Positions 34,266 through 43,158 of a stretch of 53,553 nucleotides of DNA are shown piece after piece. The notes under the pieces were generated by a model, which saw nothing but the letters and a program-made list of their open reading frames with translations, was not told where the DNA came from and made no database searches. This stretch comes from Aeromonas taiwanensis (GTDB lineage: Bacteria; Pseudomonadota; Gammaproteobacteria; Enterobacterales; Aeromonadaceae). The position numbers and the translations under genes are program-made. The stretch is taken from the NCBI RefSeq assembly GCF_000820165.1, contig NZ_CDDD01000021.1:1-53553 (forward strand), given 5' to 3'. The number at the start of each line of letters is the position of its first letter. Position 1 is the first letter of the stretch.

Positions 34266-35251
34266 TGGACATCGTCACCATCACCCTGAACCCGGCGCTC
34301 GATCTCACCACCCGCCTGGAGGCCATGCACCCTGGCGAGGTGAACCTGGTGAGCGAGGCGAATCTGCGCGCCGCCGGCAAGGGGATCAACGTCGCCATGG
34401 TCCTGAAAGATCTCGGCCGTGACGTGGGCCTGACCGGCTGGCTTGGCGCCGAGAACCAGCAGAGCTTTGTCTCCCTGTTCGAGGATCGAGCCCTTGCCGA
34501 TCACTTCGTGCGCGTCGCGGGCAGCACCCGCATCAACGTCAAGATCTCCGAGCAATCCGGCCGGGTGACCGATCTCAATCTGCCGGGGCTCACCGTGCAC
34601 GAAGCCGAGGTGAGCGCGCTGGAGGCGGAGCTGGAGCGGCTGGCACCCAAGGCCGACTGGTTCGTGCTGGCGGGCAGTCTGCCCAAGGGCGTGGCGCCGG
34701 CCTACTGCGCCCATCTCATCGCGCTGCTCAAGGCCTGGGGCAAGCAGGTGATCTTCGACTGCAGCGGCGCGGCCCTCACCGAAGGGCTCAAAGCGGCGCC
34801 GACCCTGGTCAAACCGAATCTGGAGGAGCTTGAGCAGTGGGCCGGGCGCCCCATCCGGACCCTGGAGGAGCAGGCGGAGTGCGCCCGTGCGCTGCAGGCC
34901 AGCGGGATTCCCCACGTGGTGATCTCCAACGGCGCCGACGGGCTCCTCTGGTTCGGGCCGGAGGCCACCTGGCAGGCCATTCCGCCGCGCATGGAGGTGG
35001 TCAGCACTGTCGGTGCCGGCGACTCCCTGGTGGCCGGACTGGCCCATGGCCTCAGCCTCGGCTGGAGCGCAGAGCAGACCCTGCGTCTGGCCACCGCCGT
35101 CTCGGCCCTGGCGGTGAGCCAGGTAGCGGTCGGTTTTAGCGATATCAAGGTGCTGGATCCCTTGCTCGAGCAGGTGCGCCTGACTCGCCTGGATGCGGCA
35201 CAACGTCAACCCCATTCCCATTCAATGGATAACTCAGGAGATGCCCAATGA
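34265..35251 (+). CDS. fruK: 1-phosphofructokinase
   Basis: A 328-residue PfkB-family (ribokinase-like) kinase converting fructose 1-phosphate to fructose 1,6-bisphosphate, so it lowers the level of the Cra inducer. The N-terminus TITLNPALDLTTRL is typical of the family. GKGINVAMVLKDLG is the substrate-side glycine motif, and the C-terminal STVGAGDSLVAGLAHGL has the GAGDS anion hole with the catalytic Asp. Start and stop overlap both neighbours (one base with fruB, four bases ATGA with fruA), so the three genes are translationally coupled. Confidence 0.96.
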   Translation: MDIVTITLNPALDLTTRLEAMHPGEVNLVSEANLRAAGKGINVAMVLKDLGRDVGLTGWLGAENQQSFVSLFEDRALADHFVRVAGSTRINVKISEQSGRVTDLNLPGLTVHEAEVSALEAELERLAPKADWFVLAGSLPKGVAPAYCAHLIALLKAWGKQVIFDCSGAALTEGLKAAPTLVKPNLEELEQWAGRPIRTLEEQAECARALQASGIPHVVISNGADGLLWFGPEATWQAIPPRMEVVSTVGAGDSLVAGLAHGLSLGWSAEQTLRLATAVSALAVSQVAVGFSDIKVLDPLLEQVRLTRLDAAQRQPHSHSMDNSGDAQ

Positions 35252-36972
35252 AAGCAATTCTGGTTACGGCTTGCCCGGCGGGCATTGCCACCAGCTTTCT
35301 CGCTGCAAAACGGATAGAACAGCAGGCCAAACTGGCGGGCTGGGAACTCATCCTCGATGTTGACTCCAGCGTGCAGCCACGTCAGGCGCCAAGCAAGGAG
35401 CAGATTGCCGCCGCCGACCTGGTGCTGGTCGTGGCCAGCGCCCCGGTGGATCTGGCCGCCTATGACGGCAAGTCGCTCTATCGGGGTGACATGGACCTGG
35501 CGCTGCAAGATCCGGCCGCCCTGCTGGAGGCCGCGAGCAGCGGTGCCAGCGTCTATCGCCATCAGGCCGCGCCTGCCGTGGCCAAGGCTGCCGCCGGTGC
35601 CAAGCGTATCGTCGCGGTGACCGCCTGTCCGACCGGGGTGGCCCACACCTTCATGTCCGCGGAAGCGCTGGAAACCATGGCCAAGCAGCTGGGCCATCAG
35701 ATCCGCGTCGAGACCCAGGGCTCGGTCGGTGCCCAGAACGCCCTGACGGCGGACGAGATTGCATCCGCCGATCTGGTGTTCCTCGCCACCGACATCGAGG
35801 TGGACATGGCGCGCTTCGACGGCAAGCCTGTCTATCGCACCAGCACAGGGGCTGCCCTCAAGAAGACTCGCGCCGAGCTCGACAAGGCCTGGACCGAGGC
35901 CAAGACCTATCGCCACAGCGGCGCTGCCTCCCCCAAGAAAGAGGAGAAGGCGGGCCCCTACAAGCACCTGCTGACCGGCGTCTCCTTCATGCTGCCCATG
36001 GTGGTGGCGGGCGGCCTTATCATCGCCCTGTCATTCGTGTTTGGGATTGAGGCGTTCAAGGAGGAGGGGACCCTCGCGGCGGCGCTGATGAAGATCGGCG
36101 GCGGCTCCGCCTTCGCCCTGATGATCCCTGTGCTGGCGGGCTACATCGCCTACTCCATCGCCGACCGTCCGGGTCTCGCTCCCGGCATGATCGCCGGTAT
36201 GCTGGCAAGCTCACTGGGCGCCGGTTTCCTCGGTGGCATCGTCGGTGGCTTCCTCGCCGGTTACAGTGCCAAGTACCTGAGCGACAAGGTGCGCCTGCCG
36301 GTGACCCTGGAAGCGCTCAAGCCCATCCTCATCATCCCGCTCTTTGCCAGCCTGTTTACCGGCCTGGTGATGATCTACGTGGTGGGCGGCCCGGTGGCCG
36401 GCATCATGAACGCCATGACCGAGTTCCTCAACAACATGGGCTCCGCCAACGCCGTGCTGCTGGGTGTCATCATCGGCGCCATGATGTGCTTCGACATGGG
36501 CGGCCCGGTCAACAAGGCGGCCTACGCCTTCGGGGTCGGCCTGCTCGCCTCCAAGACCTATGCCCCCATGGCTGCCGTGATGGCCGCCGGCATGGTACCG
36601 GCACTGGGGATGGGCATCGCCACCTTCCTGGCCAGCAAGAAGTTCATCAAGGCGGAGCAGGAAGCGGGCAAGGCCTCCTTCGTACTGGGTCTGTGCTTCA
36701 TCTCCGAGGGGGCCATCCCGTTTGCCGCCAAGGATCCCATGCGGGTCATCCCGGCCTGCATGGTGGGCGGTGCCCTGACCGGTGCCCTCTCCATGCTGTT
36801 TGGCTGCGAGCTGGTGGCGCCCCACGGCGGCCTGTTCGTGCTCTTCATCCCGAATGCCATCAGCAACGTCATGATGTACATCCTGGCGATCGCGGCGGGG
36901 TCGCTCCTGACCGGGGTCTCCTATGCCATGCTCAAGCGCGGCGAGGAGCAGGCCAGGCTGGCGACGGCCTGA
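35248..36972 (+). CDS. fruA: Fructose PTS permease EIIB'BC
   Basis: A 574-residue PTS permease, taking up fructose as fructose 1-phosphate. Domains: an N-terminal EIIB-like domain (1-100), a second EIIB domain (115-215) with phospho-Cys127 in ACPTGVAHTF, and a membrane EIIC domain (about 235-565) with MLPMVVAGGLIIALSFVFGI, GGPVNKAAYAFG and LCFISEGAIPFAA. The first EIIB copy also keeps a Cys (VTACPAGIATSF, Cys9), unlike E. coli FruA as I recall it. Last gene of fruBKA, ended by a terminator. Confidence 0.96.
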   Translation: MKAILVTACPAGIATSFLAAKRIEQQAKLAGWELILDVDSSVQPRQAPSKEQIAAADLVLVVASAPVDLAAYDGKSLYRGDMDLALQDPAALLEAASSGASVYRHQAAPAVAKAAAGAKRIVAVTACPTGVAHTFMSAEALETMAKQLGHQIRVETQGSVGAQNALTADEIASADLVFLATDIEVDMARFDGKPVYRTSTGAALKKTRAELDKAWTEAKTYRHSGAASPKKEEKAGPYKHLLTGVSFMLPMVVAGGLIIALSFVFGIEAFKEEGTLAAALMKIGGGSAFALMIPVLAGYIAYSIADRPGLAPGMIAGMLASSLGAGFLGGIVGGFLAGYSAKYLSDKVRLPVTLEALKPILIIPLFASLFTGLVMIYVVGGPVAGIMNAMTEFLNNMGSANAVLLGVIIGAMMCFDMGGPVNKAAYAFGVGLLASKTYAPMAAVMAAGMVPALGMGIATFLASKKFIKAEQEAGKASFVLGLCFISEGAIPFAAKDPMRVIPACMVGGALTGALSMLFGCELVAPHGGLFVLFIPNAISNVMMYILAIAAGSLLTGVSYAMLKRGEEQARLATA

Positions 36973-36990
36973 GCCGGATGTGGGTAAATG

Positions 36991-37016
36991 AAAAAGGCGG
37001 CCTGCGGGCCGCCTTT
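36991..37016. terminator. fruA terminator
   Basis: Ten-bp arms (36993-37002 and 37007-37016) with loop TGCG. The A5 run on the left also serves the convergent DUF1289 gene. Confidence 0.88.
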
Positions 37017-37044
37017 CTTATGGTTGGCAAAAAGGGGGAAAGCG

Positions 37045-37296
37045 TCAGAAATCCAGATCGGGCTGCGCCGGGGCCTCGGGCGGTTCACCTTCCCTGGCTT
37101 TGCGCCGCGCCGCCTCGACCCTGGCCTTGCGATTGCGGCACAGGCGCAGCACCTCCTGCTGCTGGACAGGGGTCATCTTCTGCCAGTAGAAACGCTCTTC
37201 CCGGCTGCGCAGGCACCCCTTGCAATACCCCTTGTTGTTCATCTCGCAAACCCCGACGCAGGGGCTCTCGAGCGGGAAGAATTCGAGCTGTTCCAT
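37045..37296 (-). CDS. DUF1289 small cysteine-rich protein
   Basis: An 83-residue protein with the DUF1289 cysteine pattern CVGVCEMNNKGYCKGCLRSR: four cysteines in the first half that look like a metal or Fe-S site. A conserved basic segment follows (QEVLRLCRNRKARVEAARRK), then a Pro/Glu-rich tail. AGAGG stands eight bases before the ATG at 37296. The function of the family is unknown. It is convergent with fruA. Confidence 0.85.
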   Translation of the reverse strand: MEQLEFFPLESPCVGVCEMNNKGYCKGCLRSREERFYWQKMTPVQQQEVLRLCRNRKARVEAARRKAREGEPPEAPAQPDLDF

Positions 37297-37446
37297 CCAT
37301 GACCTCTCACACCTTGTCACCTTGTTATAACCCAGAAGATCCCTGCAGGAAAAATCCGTCGTGTGAGGGTGGAAGGCGTTTGCTTTCCCATGGCAATTTT
37401 GGCATCTTCCCCGCCGTGCAAGACACAAGGTGTTATATGAGGACAT

Positions 37447-38598
37447 ATGAATAGACATGCGTACTGGTTGGCCGCCGCCGTGGTGGGGTTGGCCGGTTGT
37501 GCGGGCAGCCCTGAACCGGTCAAGGCGCCCCAGAAAAAGGCGGATTCCAGATGCTTTCTGAACTGTGAGGTCCCGGAAAACCTGGGCAAGCAGTATCTGG
37601 ATGGTGCCCTGCCAGGGGATCTGGTGCGGGTGGAGCGGGTCAACAGCCGCGCGCGCGCAGATTACAGCAAGTTCGGCCCCCAGAGCCGGCTGGTGCTGGA
37701 GCGATCCGGCCGCATGGCGAGCCGCTATGGGGAGCTCTATCGTCAGCTCTCCCGCTGGGTGGCCAATGGCGGCGATCCCGCCCAGATCACCCGCTACGGC
37801 GTCAGCCTGGCCCAGCTCGGCGGCGCCGATCGCATGGGCAACGTGCTCTTCACCGGCTACTACTCGCCGGTGCTGGAGGTGCGTCACCGCCCGGATGCCG
37901 AGTACAAGTACCCCATCTACGCCATGCCCAACTGTGGCGGGCGCTGCCCGAGCCGGGCCCAGATCCACAGAGGTGCGCTGGCCAACCGCGGGCTGGAGCT
38001 GGGCTACAGCCGCTCCCTCATCGACAACTTCCTGATGGACGTGCAGGGCTCGGGCTTCGTCCACTACGGCGATGACGACCGGCTGCAATACCTCGGCTAC
38101 AGCGGCAAGAACGGTCACGGCTACGTGAGCATCGGCCGGGTGCTCATCGACCGCGGCGAGGTGCCCAAGGAGCAGATGTCCATGAAGGCCATCAAGGAGT
38201 GGGCGAGCCGCCAGCCGGAGGAGAGCGTGAAGGAGCTGGTGGAGCAGAACCCCTCCTATGTCTTCTTCGAACGCCGTCCCACCAACGACGTGGTCGGGGC
38301 CGCCGGCATTCCGCTGCTGCCCATGGCGGCGGTGGCGGCCGACAAGACCCTGCTGCCCATGGGTACTCCCATCCTCGCGGAAGTGCCTCTGCTCGACAAG
38401 GCGGGCAACTGGACCGGCAGGCACCAGCTGCGCCTGCTGATCGCGCTCGATGTGGGCGGCGCGGTGAAGAAGGGACACCTGGATCTTTACCACGGCATGG
38501 GGGAGAGGGCTGGTGTGGAAGCGGGGCACTACAAGCACTTCGGCCGTGTCTGGAAGCTGGGCCTGCACCACGGGCCGACAGCCGCTCCCTGGTTGTAA
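37447..38598 (+). CDS. mltA: Membrane-bound lytic murein transglycosylase A
   Basis: A 383-residue outer-membrane lipoprotein that cleaves peptidoglycan glycan strands to 1,6-anhydromuropeptides. The lipobox is LAGC with Cys18. The MltA domain has FTGYYSPVLEVRH, the 3D-domain segment LLIALDVGGAVKKGHLDLYH with the conserved aspartates near the end, and FVHYGDDDRL/GYSGKNGHGYVSIG in between. Length is close to E. coli MltA (365). The ATG at 37447 directly begins the signal peptide. Monocistronic with a strong terminator. Confidence 0.95.
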   Translation: MNRHAYWLAAAVVGLAGCAGSPEPVKAPQKKADSRCFLNCEVPENLGKQYLDGALPGDLVRVERVNSRARADYSKFGPQSRLVLERSGRMASRYGELYRQLSRWVANGGDPAQITRYGVSLAQLGGADRMGNVLFTGYYSPVLEVRHRPDAEYKYPIYAMPNCGGRCPSRAQIHRGALANRGLELGYSRSLIDNFLMDVQGSGFVHYGDDDRLQYLGYSGKNGHGYVSIGRVLIDRGEVPKEQMSMKAIKEWASRQPEESVKELVEQNPSYVFFERRPTNDVVGAAGIPLLPMAAVAADKTLLPMGTPILAEVPLLDKAGNWTGRHQLRLLIALDVGGAVKKGHLDLYHGMGERAGVEAGHYKHFGRVWKLGLHHGPTAAPWL

Positions 38599-38654
38599 TT
38601 CTCTGAGGGGAAGGGCGTCTGCAAGAGGGCGCCCTGAACGAAGAGATAGAGGCA

Positions 38655-38686
38655 AAAAAGCCGCCGGATTGCTCCGGCGGCTTTTT
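38655..38686. terminator. Bidirectional terminator between mltA and yfaE
   Basis: Fourteen-bp arms (38655-38668 and 38673-38686) around TTGC, with A-run on the left and T-run on the right; it can end both mltA and the convergent nrdAB-yfaE operon. Confidence 0.95.
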
Positions 38687-38718
38687 GTTTGCTGTGCAGA
38701 TTCCGGGGGACGGGGCCG

Positions 38719-39039
38719 TCAGCCCTTCCGGATATCCAGTTTGATGGCACCGACCGGCTGGCAACAGCAGGGCAGGCACTCCCCCTGGGAGACAAAGGCG
38801 AGCGGGACGGCTGCATAGTGCACCTTGCCTGCCAGCAGCGGCGTGCGGCAGGCGCCGCAGTAGCCGCTGCGACACTGGAACTCGACCCTGTGGCCGTGGC
38901 GCTCCAGGGTTTCCAGCACGCTCTCGCCGGGATGGGCGTGCAGCACCCCGTCCCGGGTATGGACCCGGGGCGTTGCGGCCTCGTGCTCGGCGTCTCTCAG
39001 AGACGGGGCGGGGGGCAGGGTGCCGATGGCCTCACTCAC
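38719..39039 (-). CDS. yfaE: 2Fe-2S ferredoxin YfaE, NrdB cofactor maintenance
   Basis: A 106-residue ferredoxin with the plant-type 2Fe-2S motif CRSGYCGACRTPLL and a later cluster Cys in GECLPC. E. coli YfaE supplies electrons to build and repair the diferric tyrosyl-radical site of NrdB. The first 25 residues are an extension beyond the ferredoxin core. The start is GTG at 39039, preceded by GAGG at eight bases. It lies 56 bp downstream of nrdB in the same direction. Confidence 0.93.
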   Translation of the reverse strand: MSEAIGTLPPAPSLRDAEHEAATPRVHTRDGVLHAHPGESVLETLERHGHRVEFQCRSGYCGACRTPLLAGKVHYAAVPLAFVSQGECLPCCCQPVGAIKLDIRKG

Positions 39040-39095
39040 GGCAAGACCTCACCAAGAAACGGCATGAAGGTTGCCGTCAGTCCGGGCGCGTGCAA

Positions 39096-40229
39096 TCACA
39101 GCTCGAAGTCACCCAGATCGTCGGCGTGCACTTCGCTGTCGATCTGGCCGACCAGGTAGGAACTCACTTCCACTTCCTGAGGCGCTACCTGCACGTTGTC
39201 GGAGGAGAGCCAGGTGTTGATCCAGGGGATGGGGTTCTGCTTGGTGCCGGCAAAGGCCGGCTGCAGGCCCACCGCCGCCATGCGCAGGTTGGTGATGTAC
39301 TCCACGTACTGGCAGAGGATGTCCTTGTTCAGGCCGATCATGGAGCCGTCCTGGAACAGGTACTCGGCCCACTCCTTCTCCTGCAGGGCCGCTTCCTTGA
39401 ACAGCTCGAAGCAGGCCTGCTCGCACTCGACAGCGATCTCCGCCATGTCGGGATCGTCGTTGCCGCTGCGCATCAGGTTCAGCATATGCTGCGTCCCCGT
39501 CAGGTGCAGGGCCTCGTCGCGGGCGATCATCTTGATGATCTTGGCGTTGCCCTCCATCAGCTCGCGCTCGGCGAAGGCGAAGGAGCAGGCGAAGCTCACG
39601 TAGAAGCGGATCGCCTCCAGGGCGTTGACGCTCATCAGGCAGAGATAGAGCTTCTTCTTGAGCTCGCGCAGGCTGATGGTCACCTCGCGATCCCCGATCC
39701 GGTGGGTCCCCTCACCGTGCAGGTGATAGACGGAGGTCGCCTCGATGAGATCGTCGTAGAAGTGGCTGATGGAGCCGGCGCGCTTCAGGATCTGCTCGTT
39801 GGTCACGATGTCGTCGAACACCTGGCCCGGGTTGTTGACGATGTTGCGGATGATGTGGGTGTAGGAGCGAGAGTGAATGGTCTCGGAGAAGGCCCAGGTC
39901 TCGATCCAGGTCTCCAGCTCCGGGATGGAGACCAGCGGCAGCAGCGCCACGTTGGGGCTGCGGCCCTGGATGGAGTCCAGCAGGGTCTGGTACTTCAGGT
40001 TGGAGATGAAGATGTGCTGCTCGTGGGGGGGCAGGGCCTGGAAGTCGATGCGGTCGTGGGAGACGTCCACCTCTTCCGGGCGCCAGAAGAAGGAGAGCTG
40101 CTTCTCGATCAGCCGCTCGAAGATATCGTGCTTTTGCTGATCATAACGGGCCACGTTGACCGATTGGCCGAAGAACATCGGCTCCTTGAGCTGATCGTTT
40201 TGGGTCTGGCAGAAAGTTGAGTAGGCCAT
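39096..40229 (-). CDS. nrdB: Class Ia ribonucleotide reductase, beta subunit
   Basis: A 377-residue (E. coli 376) R2 subunit holding the diiron centre and the stable tyrosyl radical. The radical Tyr is in [13 protein letters not shown], and iron ligands are in the conserved helices, including [13 protein letters not shown]. The C-terminal tail that docks on NrdA is present ([20 protein letters not shown]). It sits 79 bp after nrdA, with a hairpin in the gap, and before yfaE. The start region has a weak ribosome site. Confidence 0.97.
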   Translation of the reverse strand: MAYSTFCQTQNDQLKEPMFFGQSVNVARYDQQKHDIFERLIEKQLSFFWRPEEVDVSHDRIDFQALPPHEQHIFISNLKYQTLLDSIQGRSPNVALLPLVSIPELETWIETWAFSETIHSRSYTHIIRNIVNNPGQVFDDIVTNEQILKRAGSISHFYDDLIEATSVYHLHGEGTHRIGDREVTISLRELKKKLYLCLMSVNALEAIRFYVSFACSFAFAERELMEGNAKIIKMIARDEALHLTGTQHMLNLMRSGNDDPDMAEIAVECEQACFELFKEAALQEKEWAEYLFQDGSMIGLNKDILCQYVEYITNLRMAAVGLQPAFAGTKQNPIPWINTWLSSDNVQVAPQEVEVSSYLVGQIDSEVHADDLGDFEL

Positions 40230-40262
40230 GGTTCGACTGTCGTGAAATGGGGGAAACAGGAA

Positions 40263-40285
40263 GGCGGGAGCTTCATGCTCCCGCC
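40263..40285 (-). other. Stem-loop between nrdA and nrdB
   Basis: Perfect 9-bp arms GGCGGGAGC (40263-40271) and GCTCCCGCC (40277-40285) with a five-base loop. There is no U tract, so it probably shields or processes the nrdA 3' end and sets the relative amounts of the two subunits. Confidence 0.5.
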
Positions 40286-40308
40286 CGGTTCATCAGATGG
40301 CTCGGCGG

Positions 40309-42576
40309 TTAGATCTTGCAAGCCCCGCCGGCACACCCGTCATCCTGCAGATCGGTCTGGGTGTCGTCTGCACCGTCACGGGTGTTGTGGTAGTAGAGGG
40401 TCTTGAGGCCGTACTTGTAGGCGGTCAGCAAGTCCTTGAGCAGCTGCTTCATCGGCACCTTGTTGCCTTCGAAGCGGGCCGGATCATAGTTGGTGTTGGC
40501 GGAGATCGCCTGATCCACGAACTTCTGCATGATGCCGACCAGCTGCAGGTAACCGTCGACGCTCGGCTGTTTCCACAGCAGCTCGTACTGATCCTTCAGG
40601 CGATGGTACTCGGGCACCACCTGCTTGAGGATGCCGTCCTTGGAGGCCTTGACGGAGACCAGGCCGCGGGGCGGCTCGATGCCGTTGGTGGCGTTGGAGA
40701 TCTGGCTAGAGGTCTCGCTCGGCATCAGGGCGGTCAGGGTGGAGTTGCGCAGACCCACGGTGCGGATCTCCTCGCGCAGGCTTTCCCAGTCCAGGTGCAG
40801 CGGCTCGTTGCACAGGCCATCCAGATCCTTCTTGTAGGTATCGATGGGCAGGATACCCTGGGCATAGGTGGTCTCGTTGAACGCCGGGCAGGGGCCGAAT
40901 TCGCGGGCCAGCTGTACGGAGGCCTTCAGCAGGTAGTACTGGATCGCCTCGAAGGTGCGGTGGGTCAGCGCCAGACCGGAACCGTCGGAGTAGCGGGCAC
41001 CGTTCTTCGCCAGGTAGTAGGCGTAGTTGATGACGCCGATCCCCAGGGTACGGCGGTTCATGCTGCCCTTCATGGCGGCCTTGAGCGGGTAGTCCTGATA
41101 GTCGAGCAGGGCGTCCAGGGCGCGAACGGCGAGATCCGCCATCTCTTCCAGGTCTTCCAGCTTCTCGATGGCGCCCAGGTTGAAGGCAGAGAGCGTACAG
41201 AGCGCGATCTCGCCATCTTCGTCGTCCACGTTGTTCAGCGGCTTGGTGGGCAGCGCGATCTCGAGGCAGAGGTTGGACTGGCGTACCGGCGCCACGCTCG
41301 GATCGAACGGGCTGTGGGTGTTGCAGTGATCCACGTTCTGGATGTAGATGCGACCGGTACCGGCACGCTCCTGCATCATCAGGGAGAAGAGATCCACCGC
41401 CTTCAGAGTCTTCTTGCGGATGCTCGGATCCTGCTCGTACTTGACGTAGAGCGCTTCGAACTTGTCCTGATCCGCGAAGAAGGCGTCATAGAGGCCAGGT
41501 GCGTCGGACGGGGAAAACAAGGTGATGTCGCCGCCCTTGATGAGGCGCTGGTACATCAGCTTGTTGATCTGCACGCCGTAGTCCATGTGACGGACCCGGT
41601 TCTCTTCCACGCCGCGGTTGTTCTTCAGCACCAGCAGGCTTTCCACTTCGGTGTGCCACAGGGGGTAGAAGAGGGTGGCCGCACCGCCGCGCACGCCGCC
41701 CTGGGAGCAGCACTTCACGGCAGTCTGGAAGTACTTGTAGAAGGGGATGCAGCCGGTGTGGAAGGCTTCGCCGCCACGGATGGGGCTGCCCAGGCCACGG
41801 ATGCGACCTGCGTTGATGCCGATGCCGGCGCGCTGGGAGACGTAACGTACGATGGCGCTGGCGGTCGCGTTGATGGAGTCCAGGCTGTCGTCGCACTCGA
41901 TCAGCACGCAGGAGCTGAACTGGCGAGTCGGGGTGCGCACGCCGCTCATGATCGGGGTCGGCAGGGAGATCTTGAAGGTCGAGACCGCATCATAGAAGCG
42001 CTTGATGTAGTCCAGACGGGTATCTTTCGGATACTTGGAGAAGAGGCAGGCTGCCACCAGGATGTAGAGGAACTGCGGGCTCTCGTAAATTTCGCCAGTG
42101 ACGCGGTTCTGGACCAGGTACTTGCCTTCCAGCTGCTTGACGGCGGCGTAGGAGAAGTCCATGTCGCGCCAGTGATCGAGGTAACCGTTCAGCTCCTCGA
42201 ACTCGGCCTGGGTGTAGTCTTCCAGCAGGTGCTTGTCGTACTTGCCCATGTCCACCAGTTTGGCGACGTGCTGGTAGAGGTGGGGCGGCTCGAACTGGCC
42301 GTAGGCCTTCTTGCGCAGGTGGAAGATGGCCAGACGGGCGGCCATGTACTGGTAGTCCGGGCTCTGTTCGGAGATGAGGTCAGCAGCAGCCTTGATGATG
42401 GTCTCGTGGATGTCGGCGGTACGGATGCCGTCATAGAACTGGATGTGGGACTTGAGCTCCACCTGGGAGACCGACACGTTGTCGAGCTTCTCGGCGGCCC
42501 AGTCGAGCACGCGGTGGATCTTGTCCAGATCGATGGGTTCTTTGTGTCCGTTACGCTTCGTCACAAACAAGTTCAT
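40309..42576 (-). CDS. nrdA: Class Ia ribonucleotide reductase, alpha subunit
   Basis: A 755-residue (E. coli 761) R1 subunit reducing ribonucleoside diphosphates to deoxy forms. The N-terminal ATP-cone (about 5-95, KRNGHKEPIDLDKIHRVLDW) is the overall activity switch. Active-site cysteines are in RQFSSCVLIECDD, RQSNLCLEIALP and EIALCTLSAFNLG, and the C-terminal redox pair is in DGCAGGACKI (Cys748, Cys753). It heads nrdA-nrdB-yfaE. The upstream region carries two perfect DnaA boxes and NrdR-like boxes, so its timing and level should follow replication initiation and nucleotide state. Confidence 0.97.
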   Translation of the reverse strand: MNLFVTKRNGHKEPIDLDKIHRVLDWAAEKLDNVSVSQVELKSHIQFYDGIRTADIHETIIKAAADLISEQSPDYQYMAARLAIFHLRKKAYGQFEPPHLYQHVAKLVDMGKYDKHLLEDYTQAEFEELNGYLDHWRDMDFSYAAVKQLEGKYLVQNRVTGEIYESPQFLYILVAACLFSKYPKDTRLDYIKRFYDAVSTFKISLPTPIMSGVRTPTRQFSSCVLIECDDSLDSINATASAIVRYVSQRAGIGINAGRIRGLGSPIRGGEAFHTGCIPFYKYFQTAVKCCSQGGVRGGAATLFYPLWHTEVESLLVLKNNRGVEENRVRHMDYGVQINKLMYQRLIKGGDITLFSPSDAPGLYDAFFADQDKFEALYVKYEQDPSIRKKTLKAVDLFSLMMQERAGTGRIYIQNVDHCNTHSPFDPSVAPVRQSNLCLEIALPTKPLNNVDDEDGEIALCTLSAFNLGAIEKLEDLEEMADLAVRALDALLDYQDYPLKAAMKGSMNRRTLGIGVINYAYYLAKNGARYSDGSGLALTHRTFEAIQYYLLKASVQLAREFGPCPAFNETTYAQGILPIDTYKKDLDGLCNEPLHLDWESLREEIRTVGLRNSTLTALMPSETSSQISNATNGIEPPRGLVSVKASKDGILKQVVPEYHRLKDQYELLWKQPSVDGYLQLVGIMQKFVDQAISANTNYDPARFEGNKVPMKQLLKDLLTAYKYGLKTLYYHNTRDGADDTQTDLQDDGCAGGACKI

Positions 42577-42694
42577 TGGCTGATGACCCCTTTCATTGAT
42601 ACCTGGCGGTATCGGTGGATTCCCGAAAAACCATCGCGCGACGCTCCCGACGGGCCAATCCAGGCGACGGGGTGGGGGCGTACAGCGCGATGAA

Positions 42695-42710
42695 TCACAA
42701 GATATAGTGT
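42695..42710. promoter_or_regulatory. NrdR box 1 in the nrdA promoter
   Basis: TCACAAGATATAGTGT matches the NrdR box consensus ACACAATATATTGTGT closely; it overlaps the likely -10 (TATATC or CTATAT on the minus strand, 42701-42707). Confidence 0.7.
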
Positions 42711-42723
42711 TATTTTGAATGCG

Positions 42724-42739
42724 AACTACAAGATAGTGA
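42724..42739. promoter_or_regulatory. NrdR box 2, degenerate
   Basis: AACTACAAGATAGTGA keeps one good half (GATAGTG) and overlaps a TTGTAG -35 candidate at 42726-42731. The distance to box 1 is 29 bp, slightly under the usual three helical turns. Confidence 0.45.
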
Positions 42740-42760
42740 GGTCGTCACGGCATTGCAATC

Positions 42761-42769
42761 TGTGGATAA
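42761..42769 (-). promoter_or_regulatory. DnaA box 1 upstream of nrdA
   Basis: TGTGGATAA, the exact complement of the consensus TTATCCACA. It lies upstream of the NrdR boxes. Confidence 0.85.
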
Positions 42770-42778
42770 CGCATTAGC

Positions 42779-42787
42779 TGTGGATAA
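42779..42787 (-). promoter_or_regulatory. DnaA box 2 upstream of nrdA
   Basis: A second exact TGTGGATAA, 18 bp from the first and in the same orientation. Confidence 0.85.
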
Positions 42788-42789
42788 AT

Positions 42790-43158
42790 TGTGGGTGTCG
42801 GGAGCCGAGTTAGTGGACGCTCACAGCGAACGGGTTTTCATGCGTCCGATCCGGTAAATGCAAGTCCGGCGATCGAAGATGGAAAATTAAAATAACTTTT
42901 TTTGCTTGCGAAAGCAGGGTGTTTTTACTAGCAAATCCGGCCTGCTCATCCCTTGTGCAGACAGGGTCAAAAGGTGTCCTGTTATGCCGTTCGGGGGGTT
43001 GCCAAGCCCGCAAAAAGAGGGAACGTCCGACATCCCTCTGGCGCGCTGCGGGGCGACTCCCGCGCCATGGCGGATGTGCATCCGACCATGGGCGGACTGT
43101 CAAAGTTGCCCCGCAGATCCATCTCTACTATTGAGGCCTTGTAGACCGGACAATGGGC
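42790..43158. other. Gene-free stretch between nrdA promoter and mupP
   Basis: About 370 bases. It includes an AT-rich patch near 42880-42910 and no frame with a credible ribosome site or composition. No terminator for the incoming ubiG operon was evident. Confidence 0.4.

Noticed and set aside
40297..42693. A 798-codon plus-strand frame opposite nrdA
   Set aside because: Shadow of nrdA caused by high third-position GC; no recognisable domain.
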